The notes below the pieces were generated by a model. That model saw nothing but the letters and a program-made list of their open reading frames with translations. It was not told the origin of the DNA and searched no databases. Positions 1 to 6,865 of a DNA stretch of 7,026 nucleotides are shown here, one piece after another (within the stretch, counting starts at the first letter, position 1; each line of letters begins with the position of its first letter). The DNA lies in assembly GCA_018814465.1 (NCBI GenBank), contig JAHIZR010000042.1, forward strand, positions 1-7,026. Direction: 5' to 3'. Position numbers and translations under genes: made by a program. Origin of the DNA: a bacterium. GTDB lineage: Bacteria > Electryoneota > RPQS01.

Positions 1-174
1 ACTTAATCACGTCAGGCAAGGGGCTTCAGCCCCTTGTCTTCATTTAAGAGCAGTGGATAAAACCTGAAACAGGAAACCTTGATCCTTAAGCTTGTCATCC
101 TGAAGGCCGCCTTAAAACTCATTCACATTAGAGTCATTCCATGCGGCCTGAAGGATCTCGGCCACCTGCTTTGC
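1..174. repeat. Interspersed-type repeat unit, copy 1
   Basis: This is the first of two tandem units. Bases 1-110 are identical to 210-319. The unit starts with a hairpin whose 8-bp arms are 17-24 and 29-36 (CAAGGGGC / GCCCCTTG, loop TTCA). It then reaches an arm ATCCTGAAGGCCGC ending at 110, a 32-bp centre (111-142) that differs from copy 2, and a second conserved block starting at 143 (GCGGCCTGAAGGATCTCGG, then ACCTGCTTTGC ending at 174). The GGCCGC/GCGGCC ends form an imperfect 14-bp inverted repeat around the variable centre. The CATCCTGA...GAAGGATCT pattern resembles the short dispersed intergenic repeats seen in many environmental bacterial genomes; that comparison is from memory. No coding frame is visible here. 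Confidence 0.85.
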
Positions 175-209
175 CCACATGTCTTATAGCTTCCAGCTGG
201 CTGGGCTAA

Positions 210-385
210 ACTTAATCACGTCAGGCAAGGGGCTTCAGCCCCTTGTCTTCATTTAAGAGCAGTGGATAAAACCTGAAACAGGAAACCTTGATCCTTAAGC
301 TTGTCATCCTGAAGGCCGCTACTATTCAACTTCATTGAGTGTATTCAGTACAGCGGCCTGAAGGATCTCGGCCCACCTGCTTTGC
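210..385. repeat. Interspersed-type repeat unit, copy 2
   Basis: This is the second tandem unit, offset by 209 bp from copy 1. Bases 210-319 match 1-110 without a mismatch, including the hairpin (arms 226-233 and 238-245). The centre (320-352, 33 bp) is clearly diverged from that of copy 1. The second conserved block then resumes at 353 with GCGGCCTGAAGGATCTCGG and has one extra C before ACCTGCTTTGC, which ends at 385. Perfect conservation of the left 110 bp beside a diverged centre suggests a recent duplication or gene conversion of one half. It could equally mean that the centre tolerates change while the arms are constrained. Confidence 0.85.
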
Positions 386-598
386 TTACATAGCTCTCTG
401 CTACTGACAGTCTCTGACTGTCGGAAATAAAATGAGCCGGACCGGCTTCGATCACCGGCCAGGCGCAGGCCTTCCAGTATACCGTTAAACCAAAGCGTAT
501 TTTCAACTGATCTTAGGAACTAAATTCACACAATTGCATAGAAGAAGCGAGTCTCCAAGGTTCGCCGCTGTTCCCGGCTAAAACTACCGAAAACAACT
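386..598. other. Non-coding stretch with a small perfect hairpin
   Basis: No gene is supported here on either strand. A perfect 7-bp hairpin with a 3-base loop lies at 406-422 (GACAGTC TCT GACTGTC). A GC-rich stretch with short GCCGG/CCGGC inverted words follows at 436-459. Neither hairpin is followed by a T-run, so they are not good intrinsic terminators. I see no tRNA or recognisable RNA family. It may be the remains of further repeat elements. Confidence 0.5.
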
Positions 599-599
599 C

Positions 600-657
600 T
601 TGCTTAAATCGGATAGATTTCGTAGATTTAAGTTTGGATTTATCTAACTTATCTTTG
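600..657 (+). promoter_or_regulatory. Probable ferritin promoter/operator region
   Basis: Two promoter readings are possible. One is sigma70-like: TTGCTT (600-605), a 17-bp spacer, and TAGATT (623-628). The other is the Bacteroidota-style -7 element TAnnTTTG at 650-657 (TATCTTTG), but the TTTG at 633-636 is too close to be a normal -33 partner. Overlapping them is an 8-bp perfect inverted repeat, CTTAAATC (603-610) and GATTTAAG (625-632). The word GATTT recurs at 616-620, 625-629 and 637-641, and inverted at 606-610. This could be an operator for control of the ferritin gene. It does not look like a canonical Fur box, and no regulator is identified. Confidence 0.4.
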
Positions 658-698
658 CTTTGTCATTGAAATAACTTAACATATGGAGTGAATCGTTC

Positions 699-1196
699 AT
701 GATCTCTAAGAAAATGCAGACCGCCCTCAATAAGCAGATTAAACTGGAAATGGACTCCGCTTATATCTATATGGCCATGTCCAACTGGTGCACCGAGCAG
801 AACCTCAGCGGTTTTGCAAGCTGGATGATGAACCAGTACAACGAAGAGATGGCTCATGCCAAGCGGATTTATGATTTTCTGCATGATGTCGGCGCGGCCG
901 TCGTGCTCGAGCAGATTGATAAACCGGCGTCGAAGTGGAAAGGTCCGCAGGATGTCTTTGAAGTGACCCTCGCTCACGAGCAGAAAGTCACCGCTTCCAT
1001 TCACAAACTCTATGAGCTTGCGAAAACCGAGAAAGACTATCCTTCCGAAGTCATGCTGCAATGGTTTGTTAATGAGCAGGTGGAAGAAGAAGCCACCGCC
1101 ACCGAGATTCTCGAACGCATCAAGATGGTCGGCGAAAAGTCCAACGGCATCTGGTGGATCGACAAGGAACTCGGCAAGCGCGGCGCTGCGAAGTAA
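699..1196 (+). CDS. ftnA: Non-heme bacterial ferritin
   Basis: A 165-residue bacterial ferritin, the same length as E. coli FtnA. It oxidises Fe(II) with O2 or peroxide and stores ferric mineral inside a cytoplasmic 24-subunit cage. The ferroxidase ligands are all present at E. coli numbering: E17, E50, H53, E94 and Q127 for the di-iron centre, and E49, E126 and E130 for the third iron site, with Y24 nearby. No heme-ligating methionine typical of bacterioferritin is apparent, and the C-terminal NGIWWIDKEL stretch fits the FtnA type. The ATG is preceded by GGAG (685-688) at good spacing. The gene stands alone, with a 5' region of repeated GATTT words and a strong terminator right after its TAA stop. 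It appears intact. Confidence 0.96.
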   Translation: MISKKMQTALNKQIKLEMDSAYIYMAMSNWCTEQNLSGFASWMMNQYNEEMAHAKRIYDFLHDVGAAVVLEQIDKPASKWKGPQDVFEVTLAHEQKVTASIHKLYELAKTEKDYPSEVMLQWFVNEQVEEEATATEILERIKMVGEKSNGIWWIDKELGKRGAAK

Positions 1197-1217
1197 TTAC
1201 AAAGCTCTATCTATGAT

Positions 1218-1246
1218 AAAGCCCGGCACACTCGTGTCGGGCTTTT
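1218..1246. terminator. Intrinsic terminator between convergent genes
   Basis: A 12-bp stem (1218-1229 with 1234-1245, one G-U pair) and the 4-base loop ACTC are followed by TTTT on the plus strand, 22 bases after the ferritin stop. The mirrored strand also ends in a short T-run (TTTATC), and the deaminase gene ends at 1268 coming the other way. The hairpin may therefore stop transcription in both directions. Confidence 0.88.
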
Positions 1247-1267
1247 AGTATAGAATACTTTGTTAGT

Positions 1268-1705
1268 CTACTCCCCAATATCCTCATTCCACAGCTCCGG
1301 CTTGGCTTTGATGAAGTCCGCCATCAGTTGGATGCAGGACTCGTCGTTGACCAATTCCACCTCCACGCCGCGTGACTTCAGCAGGTCGATCTCGCCCGCG
1401 AAGTTTTTATTCTCGCCGATGACCACTTTGGGAATTCCATATAGTAAAACCGCGCCGGTACACATCGGACAGGGCGACAACGTCGTATAGAGCACGCACT
1501 CCCGGTAAACACGCGCCGGCTGCCGTTTCGCGGACTCCAGCGCATCCATCTCGGCATGCAGCACCACGCTCCCTAATTGCACCCGCTTGTTATGACCGCG
1601 TCCGATTATCTTCCCCTTGTGCACGACCACCGAGCCGATGGGAATCCCGCCCTCGCTTAGCCCTTGCTGCGCTTCCTCGTATGCCGCCTGCAGAAATTTA
1701 TCCAT
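1268..1705 (-). CDS. Zinc-dependent cytosine deaminase, Fcy1-like
   Basis: A 145-residue enzyme of the cytidine/deoxycytidylate deaminase fold. The zinc and catalytic motifs are H50-A-E52 and P78-C79-P-M-C82. Unlike TadA or guanine deaminases, the whole chain follows yeast cytosine deaminase Fcy1: GGIPIG near the start, GRGHN (N39), LYTTLSPC, CTGA..YGIP, GENKNF (F102), and the tail W139-NEDIGE. The equivalents of Fcy1 N51, H62, E64, C91, C94, F114, W152 and D155 are all present. Cytosine to uracil is therefore the likeliest reaction, in pyrimidine salvage in the cytoplasm; a related base or nucleoside substrate cannot be excluded. The start is set by GAGG (1712-1715) six bases upstream. The gene begins 11 bp after the preceding cargo gene, so it is probably co-transcribed with it. 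Confidence 0.88.
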   Translation of the reverse strand: MDKFLQAAYEEAQQGLSEGGIPIGSVVVHKGKIIGRGHNKRVQLGSVVLHAEMDALESAKRQPARVYRECVLYTTLSPCPMCTGAVLLYGIPKVVIGENKNFAGEIDLLKSRGVEVELVNDESCIQLMADFIKAKPELWNEDIGE

Positions 1706-1716
1706 GAACCGCCTCG

Positions 1717-3504
1717 CTATTTTATCAGCATGAGCTTCTGGGTTACCGTCTGTGTTTCACCATTTAGCCTTGCAAATAATATTCCGCTCGGCAAATCAGC
1801 GCAGTCAATCTTAAGATTATAGCTGCCTGCGGAACGCCTTTCATTCAGCAGAGTTCTGATCTCACGACCCGTAATATCAAACAGTGCGAGTCTGACGAAT
1901 CCCGCTTGCGGCAGCGAAAACTCTATCGTCGTTGAGGGATTGAAGGGATTCGGATAAACACTCAGACTGAATTCCGCCGGCAGCTCAATAAATGAATCAT
2001 CAATATCTCCGGTGCGATCCAAGAGAAAATAACCCGCTCCGTTGGATGCCTCAACCGTATCAAATCCATCGGTTGCAAATACCGACCAGTGGAATTCATG
2101 AATCTCGTCCAATGACTGATGCGGCAGATCAATGAAGGGCGCCTCGAATGTGAAAGCTGTATCTGAAAGAACGGTATCGATCGGCATCGGAACAAAATCA
2201 AACGTGGGCGAATCCAGATGAAGCAGATAGTGAATAATATCTCCGTCGAGATCTATCGACCGCGTCCAGATTAATTCCACATACTGCTGAGTTTCTCCCG
2301 CATAACTGCTGTCCACCGGCGATACTCGTTCAAACTCACCCGGCGCATGCCGTACCGGATCGGGACCGGTACGTATCAGCCAGAAATCATCGTTCTCTTC
2401 CGGATGATTCAACCGCAGCCCTCCGGTAAAGTAACTTCCATCAGAAAGCGTTTCTATCCAATAATTCCGATCGTCATCTTCCAATGATCCGTTCCGCAGG
2501 CTCCAAAGACTGTCACCGTTTGCATCAACTCGAATCAGGACGGATTCTCCGCCATTGAATTCCCGACTGAATCCCGCCAGCACAAAACCGCCATCGCGAG
2601 TTTTACAAATATCCCTGCAATCATCGTCCGCCGCACCGCCGTAAGTCCGACTCCACAGCGAATCGCCAGTAGCGTTTGTCTTCACTATCCACATATCCGC
2701 CGCCCCCGCGCCATAGGACCAAGTTGTGCCGCCGAGCATGTACCCTCCATCATCCGTCGGCTGGACGGCATTGCAGTTCTCCATAGATTCGCCGCCGTAA
2801 CTATGACTCCACAGACTGTCGCCATTGGCATTAAGCTTCAGCAGCCAGTAATCGCGTTCACCTATTGCGTATGATTCTGTTGTCCCGGCCAGAATATATC
2901 CGCCGTCTTCCGTTTCAAACGCATCTGTGCAGACTTCATGACCCGGCCCGCCAAAATATTTTCCCCACAAACTGTTACCATCGGCGTTCAACTTAATAAT
3001 TCCCATCTGCGCGCCGAGACTGTCGCTTGACCATTGCCCTGTCATAATCATTCCACCGTCAGACGTAGGTTCTATTCGCCCGCCCCAGTCCGCGCCTGCG
3101 CTACCGAATGTGCGACTCCAAAGACTATCGCCGTTTTCGTCGATCTTTATCAGCAGCCAATCCCGTGCTCCGACTCCATAGGACATCGTTCTCCCTGACA
3201 ACCAATAGTTGCCGTCTTGAGCCGGGATGATTGAATTGCCCACATCCTCCTCGCTACCTCCATAGGTTCTTGTCCAGAGTGTGTCTCCATTTTCATCCAA
3301 CCGCAGCAGCCACATATCCCGGAATCCCGCACCGAAAGATTCCGTATAACCCGTCACAAAAAACCCGCCGTCTTGTAGTGGAAGCGCGCCTAAAGACCGA
3401 TCAAATTCCAGCCCGCCGTACACTCTCGTCCAGAGTGTATCGGGTTGAGCAAGGACAACAGAAATCAGCAGTCCGCAGCCAAGAACCATTAAAAGTGCTT
3501 TCAT
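1717..3504 (-). CDS. Secreted seven-blade propeller protein with T9SS sorting domain
   Basis: A 595-residue exported protein of unknown ligand. Residues 1-19 form a Sec signal peptide (cleavage likely after VLA). Seven repeats of 50-52 residues follow, each opening with D/N-(T/S)-L-W at 22, 74, 126, 177, 229, 281 and 331. Seven copies suggest a beta-propeller (inference). Blades 4-6 carry cysteines at equivalent places (192, 244, 296). A fibronectin-III-like or cadherin-like module follows at about 385-497, with SIDLDGD (417-423) and FHWSVFATDG. Residues 513-595 are a type A T9SS sorting domain: YPNPFNPSTT at 517, a GREIRTLL strand, an AGSY turn and the C-terminal QKLMLIK. The gene lies 18 bp behind a paralogue, with GAGGAA just upstream of the ATG. 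It probably reaches the cell surface through T9SS. The role is unknown; similarly built proteins are often annotated only as T9SS-sorted hypothetical proteins. Confidence 0.9.
   Translation of the reverse strand: MKALLMVLGCGLLISVVLAQPDTLWTRVYGGLEFDRSLGALPLQDGGFFVTGYTESFGAGFRDMWLLRLDENGDTLWTRTYGGSEEDVGNSIIPAQDGNYWLSGRTMSYGVGARDWLLIKIDENGDSLWSRTFGSAGADWGGRIEPTSDGGMIMTGQWSSDSLGAQMGIIKLNADGNSLWGKYFGGPGHEVCTDAFETEDGGYILAGTTESYAIGERDYWLLKLNANGDSLWSHSYGGESMENCNAVQPTDDGGYMLGGTTWSYGAGAADMWIVKTNATGDSLWSRTYGGAADDDCRDICKTRDGGFVLAGFSREFNGGESVLIRVDANGDSLWSLRNGSLEDDDRNYWIETLSDGSYFTGGLRLNHPEENDDFWLIRTGPDPVRHAPGEFERVSPVDSSYAGETQQYVELIWTRSIDLDGDIIHYLLHLDSPTFDFVPMPIDTVLSDTAFTFEAPFIDLPHQSLDEIHEFHWSVFATDGFDTVEASNGAGYFLLDRTGDIDDSFIELPAEFSLSVYPNPFNPSTTIEFSLPQAGFVRLALFDITGREIRTLLNERRSAGSYNLKIDCADLPSGILFARLNGETQTVTQKLMLIK
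1907..1938. repeat. 32-bp identity within sorting-domain DNA, copy A
   Basis: This stretch is identical base for base to 3713-3744. It encodes the TTIEFSLPQA part of the T9SS sorting domain. Flanking bases are also close but have several silent changes. Identity at third codon positions points to recent shared origin or gene conversion of this segment rather than protein-level constraint alone. Confidence 0.8.
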
Positions 3505-3522
3505 TGTTCCTCACTATCTGTA

Positions 3523-5256
3523 TTAGCGAAGCAAGAGTAATTTCTGAGTCGCTCGAATATCGCCGCATTGCAGTTCTGCCAGATAAACTCCCGAAGCACA
3601 ATCCGGGCAGGACCAATTCAATTGATAGCCGCCGGCAGGCATCAAACGGTTCACGAGTTCCGCTCTCTGCCTGCCCAGCAGATCGTACACAACCAGTTTT
3701 CCCCATCCTGCCTGCGGCAGCGAAAACTCTATCGTCGTTGAGGGGTTGAATGGATTGGGATAAACACTTAATCCAAATTCCGCAGGCAGAGCGATTGTCT
3801 CTTCAATGGCATCGATGATGTCCATAAAGAAAAGACCTTCGCCATTCGACGCCGCGACGGTATCGCCGTTCGCCGTCGCATGAACCGTCCAATGAAATTC
3901 AAAGACTTCATCCAAAGGCTCGTTCGAAACCGGGATAGGAATGTCGACGCGCAGCGAGGTATCCGCCGTCGTGGCGTCAAACTCAGTGAAGTCCGCATAG
4001 TCAGATTCGATATGCAGCGGATAGGTTACATCGTCTCCGTCGGGATCGATTGAAGCCGTCCAACTGAAGTCGACATAGGGGACCGTGCCGAACAGACTGC
4101 TGTCCTCGGGCAGCACCCGCTCGAACGGCTGAGGCGGAGCGCCCTCGACAAACCGCATTACGATAATATCCTGCTCAAGCTCTCCGGCAACAATAAAAGA
4201 GCCGTCGGAAAGCAGCTTTATTCCCCTGACAGTCAACTCTGCCGAATCCTCCTCGGCATGTGTCCAGAGAACATTGCCGGCAGCATCCAGCCGTGCCAGC
4301 AATAAGCCCGCCGGCCCTGTGAAGTCATACGGTGTGTCTCCGGCTACGATAAAGCCGCCGTCGGGAGTTTCGCAGATCGCATGCGCGGATTCATTTCGAT
4401 GCTCCCGTCCGCAGGTTTGTGCCCAAAGTGTGTTACCCAGAGAGTCTACGCGGACGATCAGCATCTCTACCCAGCGCGGATCAGGTTGCGGATAAGGATA
4501 AAAATAGCCCACGACAGCATAGCCTCCATCTGTGGTTTCTGTTGCGGCAAATCCTTTGCTCCTGCCCGTACCGCCGCTCAAACCTCTTACCCACAGCGAA
4601 TCACCCTCGCTGTTGATTCTGGCTGTCATCATATTCACTCCGTCCGGATACTCCGGACCATAGGTATACGTTCAGCCGGTCCCCAGAAATCCGCTGTCGG
4701 ACGTCGCAATCATTCCGAAAAAGCAATCGTAAGGCTCTCCCGCGTCGAACAAACTGAGCCACAGCTCTTGCCCGCAGCTGTCGTATTTCGCGATGACCGC
4801 TGCCATCTGGTTTGAACCGACGCGAACGTAATTCCCGTCGGAGGCTATGACCATATCGCTGCGCTCCATCCAAGCCGGACATGTAAACGCGCGCGTCCAA
4901 AGCGTATCGCCGCTATCGTCGAAACAGACCGCGCTCCATGGCGAGGCCGCGTGATAGTTGCCCTCCGGCGTGACGATGATATCCCATGCGGATTCCAAAC
5001 TGTCCGTCCCGAATGTGCGCGTCCAGATCGTATCGCCTTCGATATTCATCCGAATTACATATGCGTCTCCGCCGCCCGCACCAGTGCTGCTGGTGTACCC
5101 TGCTAACAGCAGTTCACTATTCTCTGTTACCAACATGCTGTGACATGATTCGCTGCCTTCACCACCGAACACCCGGCACCAGACAAGTTCCGGCACTGCC
5201 TCCGTGCTGGAAACCGCCGCCGCAAGGACAATTATCGTCAGAAGAGCTTTCTGCAT
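3523..5256 (-). pseudogene. Paralogous T9SS cargo gene interrupted by one in-frame TGA
   Basis: Two open stretches (5256-4672, 194 residues, and the rest to 3523) are in the same frame, separated only by TGA at 4672-4674. Read through, they give 577 positions built like the neighbouring 595-residue paralogue. There is a signal peptide (1-20, ending TEA), seven blades opening near 22, 74, 117, 163, 219, 275 and 328, a fibronectin-III-like module with SIDPDGD (about 376-484), and a sorting domain with YPNPFNPSTT at about 499. The TGA falls in blade 4, just after the GFLGTG strand, and the blade continues normally with TYTYG. The alternatives are a recent nonsense mutation, a sequencing error, or translational readthrough. 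A GTG at 4638 or ATG at 4632 behind GGAG could restart translation, but the product would lack a signal peptide. The true start at 5256 has GAGG at 5262-5265 and a good promoter. Confidence 0.78.
3713..3744. repeat. 32-bp identity within sorting-domain DNA, copy B
   Basis: Identical to 1907-1938. It lies in the sorting domain of the interrupted paralogue and encodes the same TTIEFSLPQA core. Confidence 0.8.
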
Positions 5257-5290
5257 GGTATCCTCATCCTACGATTATTGAATTATAGGT

Positions 5291-5319
5291 ATTTTACGCC
5301 CCCCTTATCGAAAAGTCAA
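5291..5319 (-). promoter_or_regulatory. Sigma70-type promoter of the cargo/deaminase operon
   Basis: On the minus strand, TTGACT (5319-5314) and TAAAAT (5296-5291) are separated by exactly 17 bp. Transcription would start near 5284, leaving a leader of about 27 bases that contains GAGG (5265-5262) before the ATG at 5256. A further TATAAT word lies at 5287-5282, but it has no matching -35 element. Confidence 0.72.
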
Positions 5320-5377
5320 CGACAATAGCGCTGCTAATGAAAAAAGCTCTAATAGAACGCGGACGTATCTGAAACAC

Positions 5378-5406
5378 TTGACTTTTTGCTTTTTTTGACT
5401 TAAATA
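5378..5406 (+). promoter_or_regulatory. Sigma70-type promoter giving a probable leaderless mRNA
   Basis: TTGACT (5378-5383), a 17-bp spacer, and TAAATA (5401-5406). The expected start point, about seven bases beyond the -10 element, coincides with the ATG at 5413. The 12 bases before that ATG are A/T-rich with no Shine-Dalgarno sequence. TTGACTT occurs again at 5395-5401, at the end of the spacer. This promoter diverges from the one at 5291-5319. Confidence 0.6.
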
Positions 5407-5412
5407 AAAACT

Positions 5413-6459
5413 ATGGACTTAGTACTGCCTTTCGGCCTCGCCCTGCTGGGCATATCGGGACTGCTGGCCTTGCTTTGTTTCGGCATAGCGTTTCTGCTGC
5501 GCCGCAGAATAAAAACGGCCGCGAAAGTCCTAAACCTGATCGGCGGCTTGGCTCTCATCGGCGTCCTTTACTTGGGATCAAGCTTCCTCGCAGGCGATCC
5601 CGAAATGAGTCTGAAGAAAAAGGTCTGGCCCGTCTTTCGGCTCGCTGCACTGCCGATTTTCGACAACATCGCACATGAATCTCACAGCAATGGTCACCAC
5701 ATGCTTGGCCTTACCGCTGGCATCGCCGGGCTGAATGAGGCTTCGATCGAGGAGTACAAGCTCGCTCTGCTTGACTCCACCTCGGTCGACAGGATGGCAG
5801 TTCTCAGCTCAATGGGGGACACCTATATGCTGATGAATCGAAATGAAGAAGCAGTTAATTGTTATGACAACATGCTGCAATCTCGTCGAGACCATCAATA
5901 CGTCTGGAACTATCGCGGCATGTGCCTGGCCAAGCTGGGCAGATTTAATGAGGCTGTTGTCAGTTTCGACAGTGCCTTCTTCTATGGACCGGAAATGTTC
6001 GATACTCCAATTATTTCTGACTACGACAGCGCAAGAATCACCCGCCCCAATGCACATCGCGCCTGGAGTCTCGCGGCGAAAACACTGTTTGTTGATAAAC
6101 AGTTCGACCGAGCGATCATCTGCTTCGACAGCGCGCTGACTTACCCCGGTGATTGCGCGAATTCCTGGTACTTTCGGGGATTATCGTTGTCCGAACTGGG
6201 AGAAGATGAAGCCGCTCTGAGTTGTTACGACAGCGCACTGGCAATTGCAACTCCGGCACGCGAGAACTGGCTCACTATTAAGCTCTGGCAAGAACGAGGA
6301 GGTGCATTGTATGGAAAAGGTCTCTATGAAGAAGCCATCGCCTCCTTCGATAGTGTATTATCTTATCAGCCTGATGATTCATCAACTATTGAAATGAAAA
6401 AGCGAATCGAAAACGTTAAAGCTGAAAGTCCTCAAAACACGAAAATATCTCCTGAATAG
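5413..6459 (+). CDS. Membrane-anchored TPR-repeat protein
   Basis: A 348-residue protein. Two hydrophobic helices (about 4-29 and 39-60) are joined by a basic RRRIKTAAK loop. Under the positive-inside rule this puts the loop in the cytoplasm and the C-terminal domain outside the cytoplasm; KKK at 68-70 makes this less sure. The rest is a series of about five tetratricopeptide repeats, roughly 127-160, 161-194, 215-246, 249-282 and 290-321. Their helix B motifs are of the EEAVNCYDNML, NEAVVSFDSAF, DRAIICFDSAL, DEAALSCYDSAL and EEAIASFDSVL type. TPRs mediate protein contacts, and the partner is unknown. ATG 5413 is the first start after an in-frame TAA at 5401. It lacks a ribosome-binding site, consistent with a leaderless transcript. 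A terminator follows its TAG stop. No enzymatic domain is visible. Confidence 0.88.
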   Translation: MDLVLPFGLALLGISGLLALLCFGIAFLLRRRIKTAAKVLNLIGGLALIGVLYLGSSFLAGDPEMSLKKKVWPVFRLAALPIFDNIAHESHSNGHHMLGLTAGIAGLNEASIEEYKLALLDSTSVDRMAVLSSMGDTYMLMNRNEEAVNCYDNMLQSRRDHQYVWNYRGMCLAKLGRFNEAVVSFDSAFFYGPEMFDTPIISDYDSARITRPNAHRAWSLAAKTLFVDKQFDRAIICFDSALTYPGDCANSWYFRGLSLSELGEDEAALSCYDSALAIATPARENWLTIKLWQERGGALYGKGLYEEAIASFDSVLSYQPDDSSTIEMKKRIENVKAESPQNTKISPE

Positions 6460-6483
6460 CTTTTTTATTCACATAGTAATATT

Positions 6484-6516
6484 AGAGCCCACAACCTGAA
6501 GGTCGTGGGCTCTTTA
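6484..6516. terminator. Intrinsic terminator between convergent genes
   Basis: A 9-bp stem (6484-6492 with 6505-6513) continues, after one mismatch, into ACC/GGT around the loop TGAA. The plus-strand tail is TTTATC. It lies 24 bases after the TPR stop codon and close to the end of the convergent regulator gene (6539), so it may serve both sides. Confidence 0.78.
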
Positions 6517-6538
6517 TCTCAGTCTTAGATTGCGTTAA

Positions 6539-6865
6539 CTACGATTCCGGCAACTCGTCGAGTGCCTGCTGCACCTGCTTCCGGTAAGTTTGAAACGCTT
6601 CCCGCCCTTGCTCGGTCAGTGACAGCAGTGTTCGCGGCACTCGCTTTACGAATTTCTTTTCAACAGTGATGTAACCCGCCGCTTCGAGTTTGCTTAGATG
6701 AGCCGAGAGGTTCCCTCGCGTCAATCCGGTTTGCCTGACCAGAAACACGAAATCCGCCGCCTTCACGACAAACAGCGCCGCCATAATCCCCAGCCGCGCG
6801 GGCGCATGAATGATAGGATCAACCTCGGCCAGATGCCGGCTCGCATTCAGGAATTCTTCGCTCAT
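6539..6865 (-). CDS. Winged-helix transcriptional regulator (HTH_34/MarR-like)
   Basis: A 108-residue DNA-binding protein. The stretch DPIIHAPARLGIMAAL (16-31) leads into a helix-turn-helix, with recognition segment TGLTRGNLSAHLSKLEAAGY (46-65). A beta wing follows (ITVEKKFVKRVPRTLLSLT), and then a C-terminal helix (EQGREAFQTYRKQVQQAL) probably used in dimerisation. This is the layout of the short one-domain family Pfam calls HTH_34, related to MarR and ArsR regulators. No metal-binding cysteines are present, so it is not a classical ArsR sensor. Its start codon directly follows the stop of the upstream membrane gene (TAA then ATG), so the two are translationally coupled and the regulator probably acts on that operon. 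The targets are unknown. Confidence 0.87.
   Translation of the reverse strand: MSEEFLNASRHLAEVDPIIHAPARLGIMAALFVVKAADFVFLVRQTGLTRGNLSAHLSKLEAAGYITVEKKFVKRVPRTLLSLTEQGREAFQTYRKQVQQALDELPES

Noticed and set aside
1..385. Direct repeats as a CRISPR array
   Set aside because: There are only two copies, the repeat is 110 bp, and the interval is longer than CRISPR spacers. No cas genes are present.
546..590. tRNA-like GGTTCGC segment
   Set aside because: No matching acceptor stem, D-arm or anticodon arm can be drawn around it.
3475..3504. Lipoprotein signal (VLGC, residues 7-10) in the intact cargo protein
   Set aside because: The cysteine comes too early, leaving only six residues for the n- and h-regions. 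A normal Sec cleavage site after VLA at residue 19 fits better.
3231..3749. Long plus-strand open frame, and similar antisense frames across the cargo genes
   Set aside because: They lie opposite well-supported minus-strand repeats and domains, their translated sequence is low-complexity in character, and they lack credible ribosome-binding sites.
4632..4638. Separate second gene starting at GTG 4638 or ATG 4632
   Set aside because: It would begin inside blade 4 without a signal peptide, although it ends in a T9SS sorting domain that requires export. The upstream frame continues it exactly.
4672..4674. TGA as a selenocysteine codon
   Set aside because: The position is a variable surface-strand residue in a propeller blade with no redox motif, and I see no convincing SECIS-like hairpin just downstream.
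5337..5372. Mini-ORF MKKALIERGRI in the divergent promoter region
   Set aside because: It has eleven codons and no ribosome-binding site, and it lies upstream of the better-supported plus-strand promoter. Probably chance.
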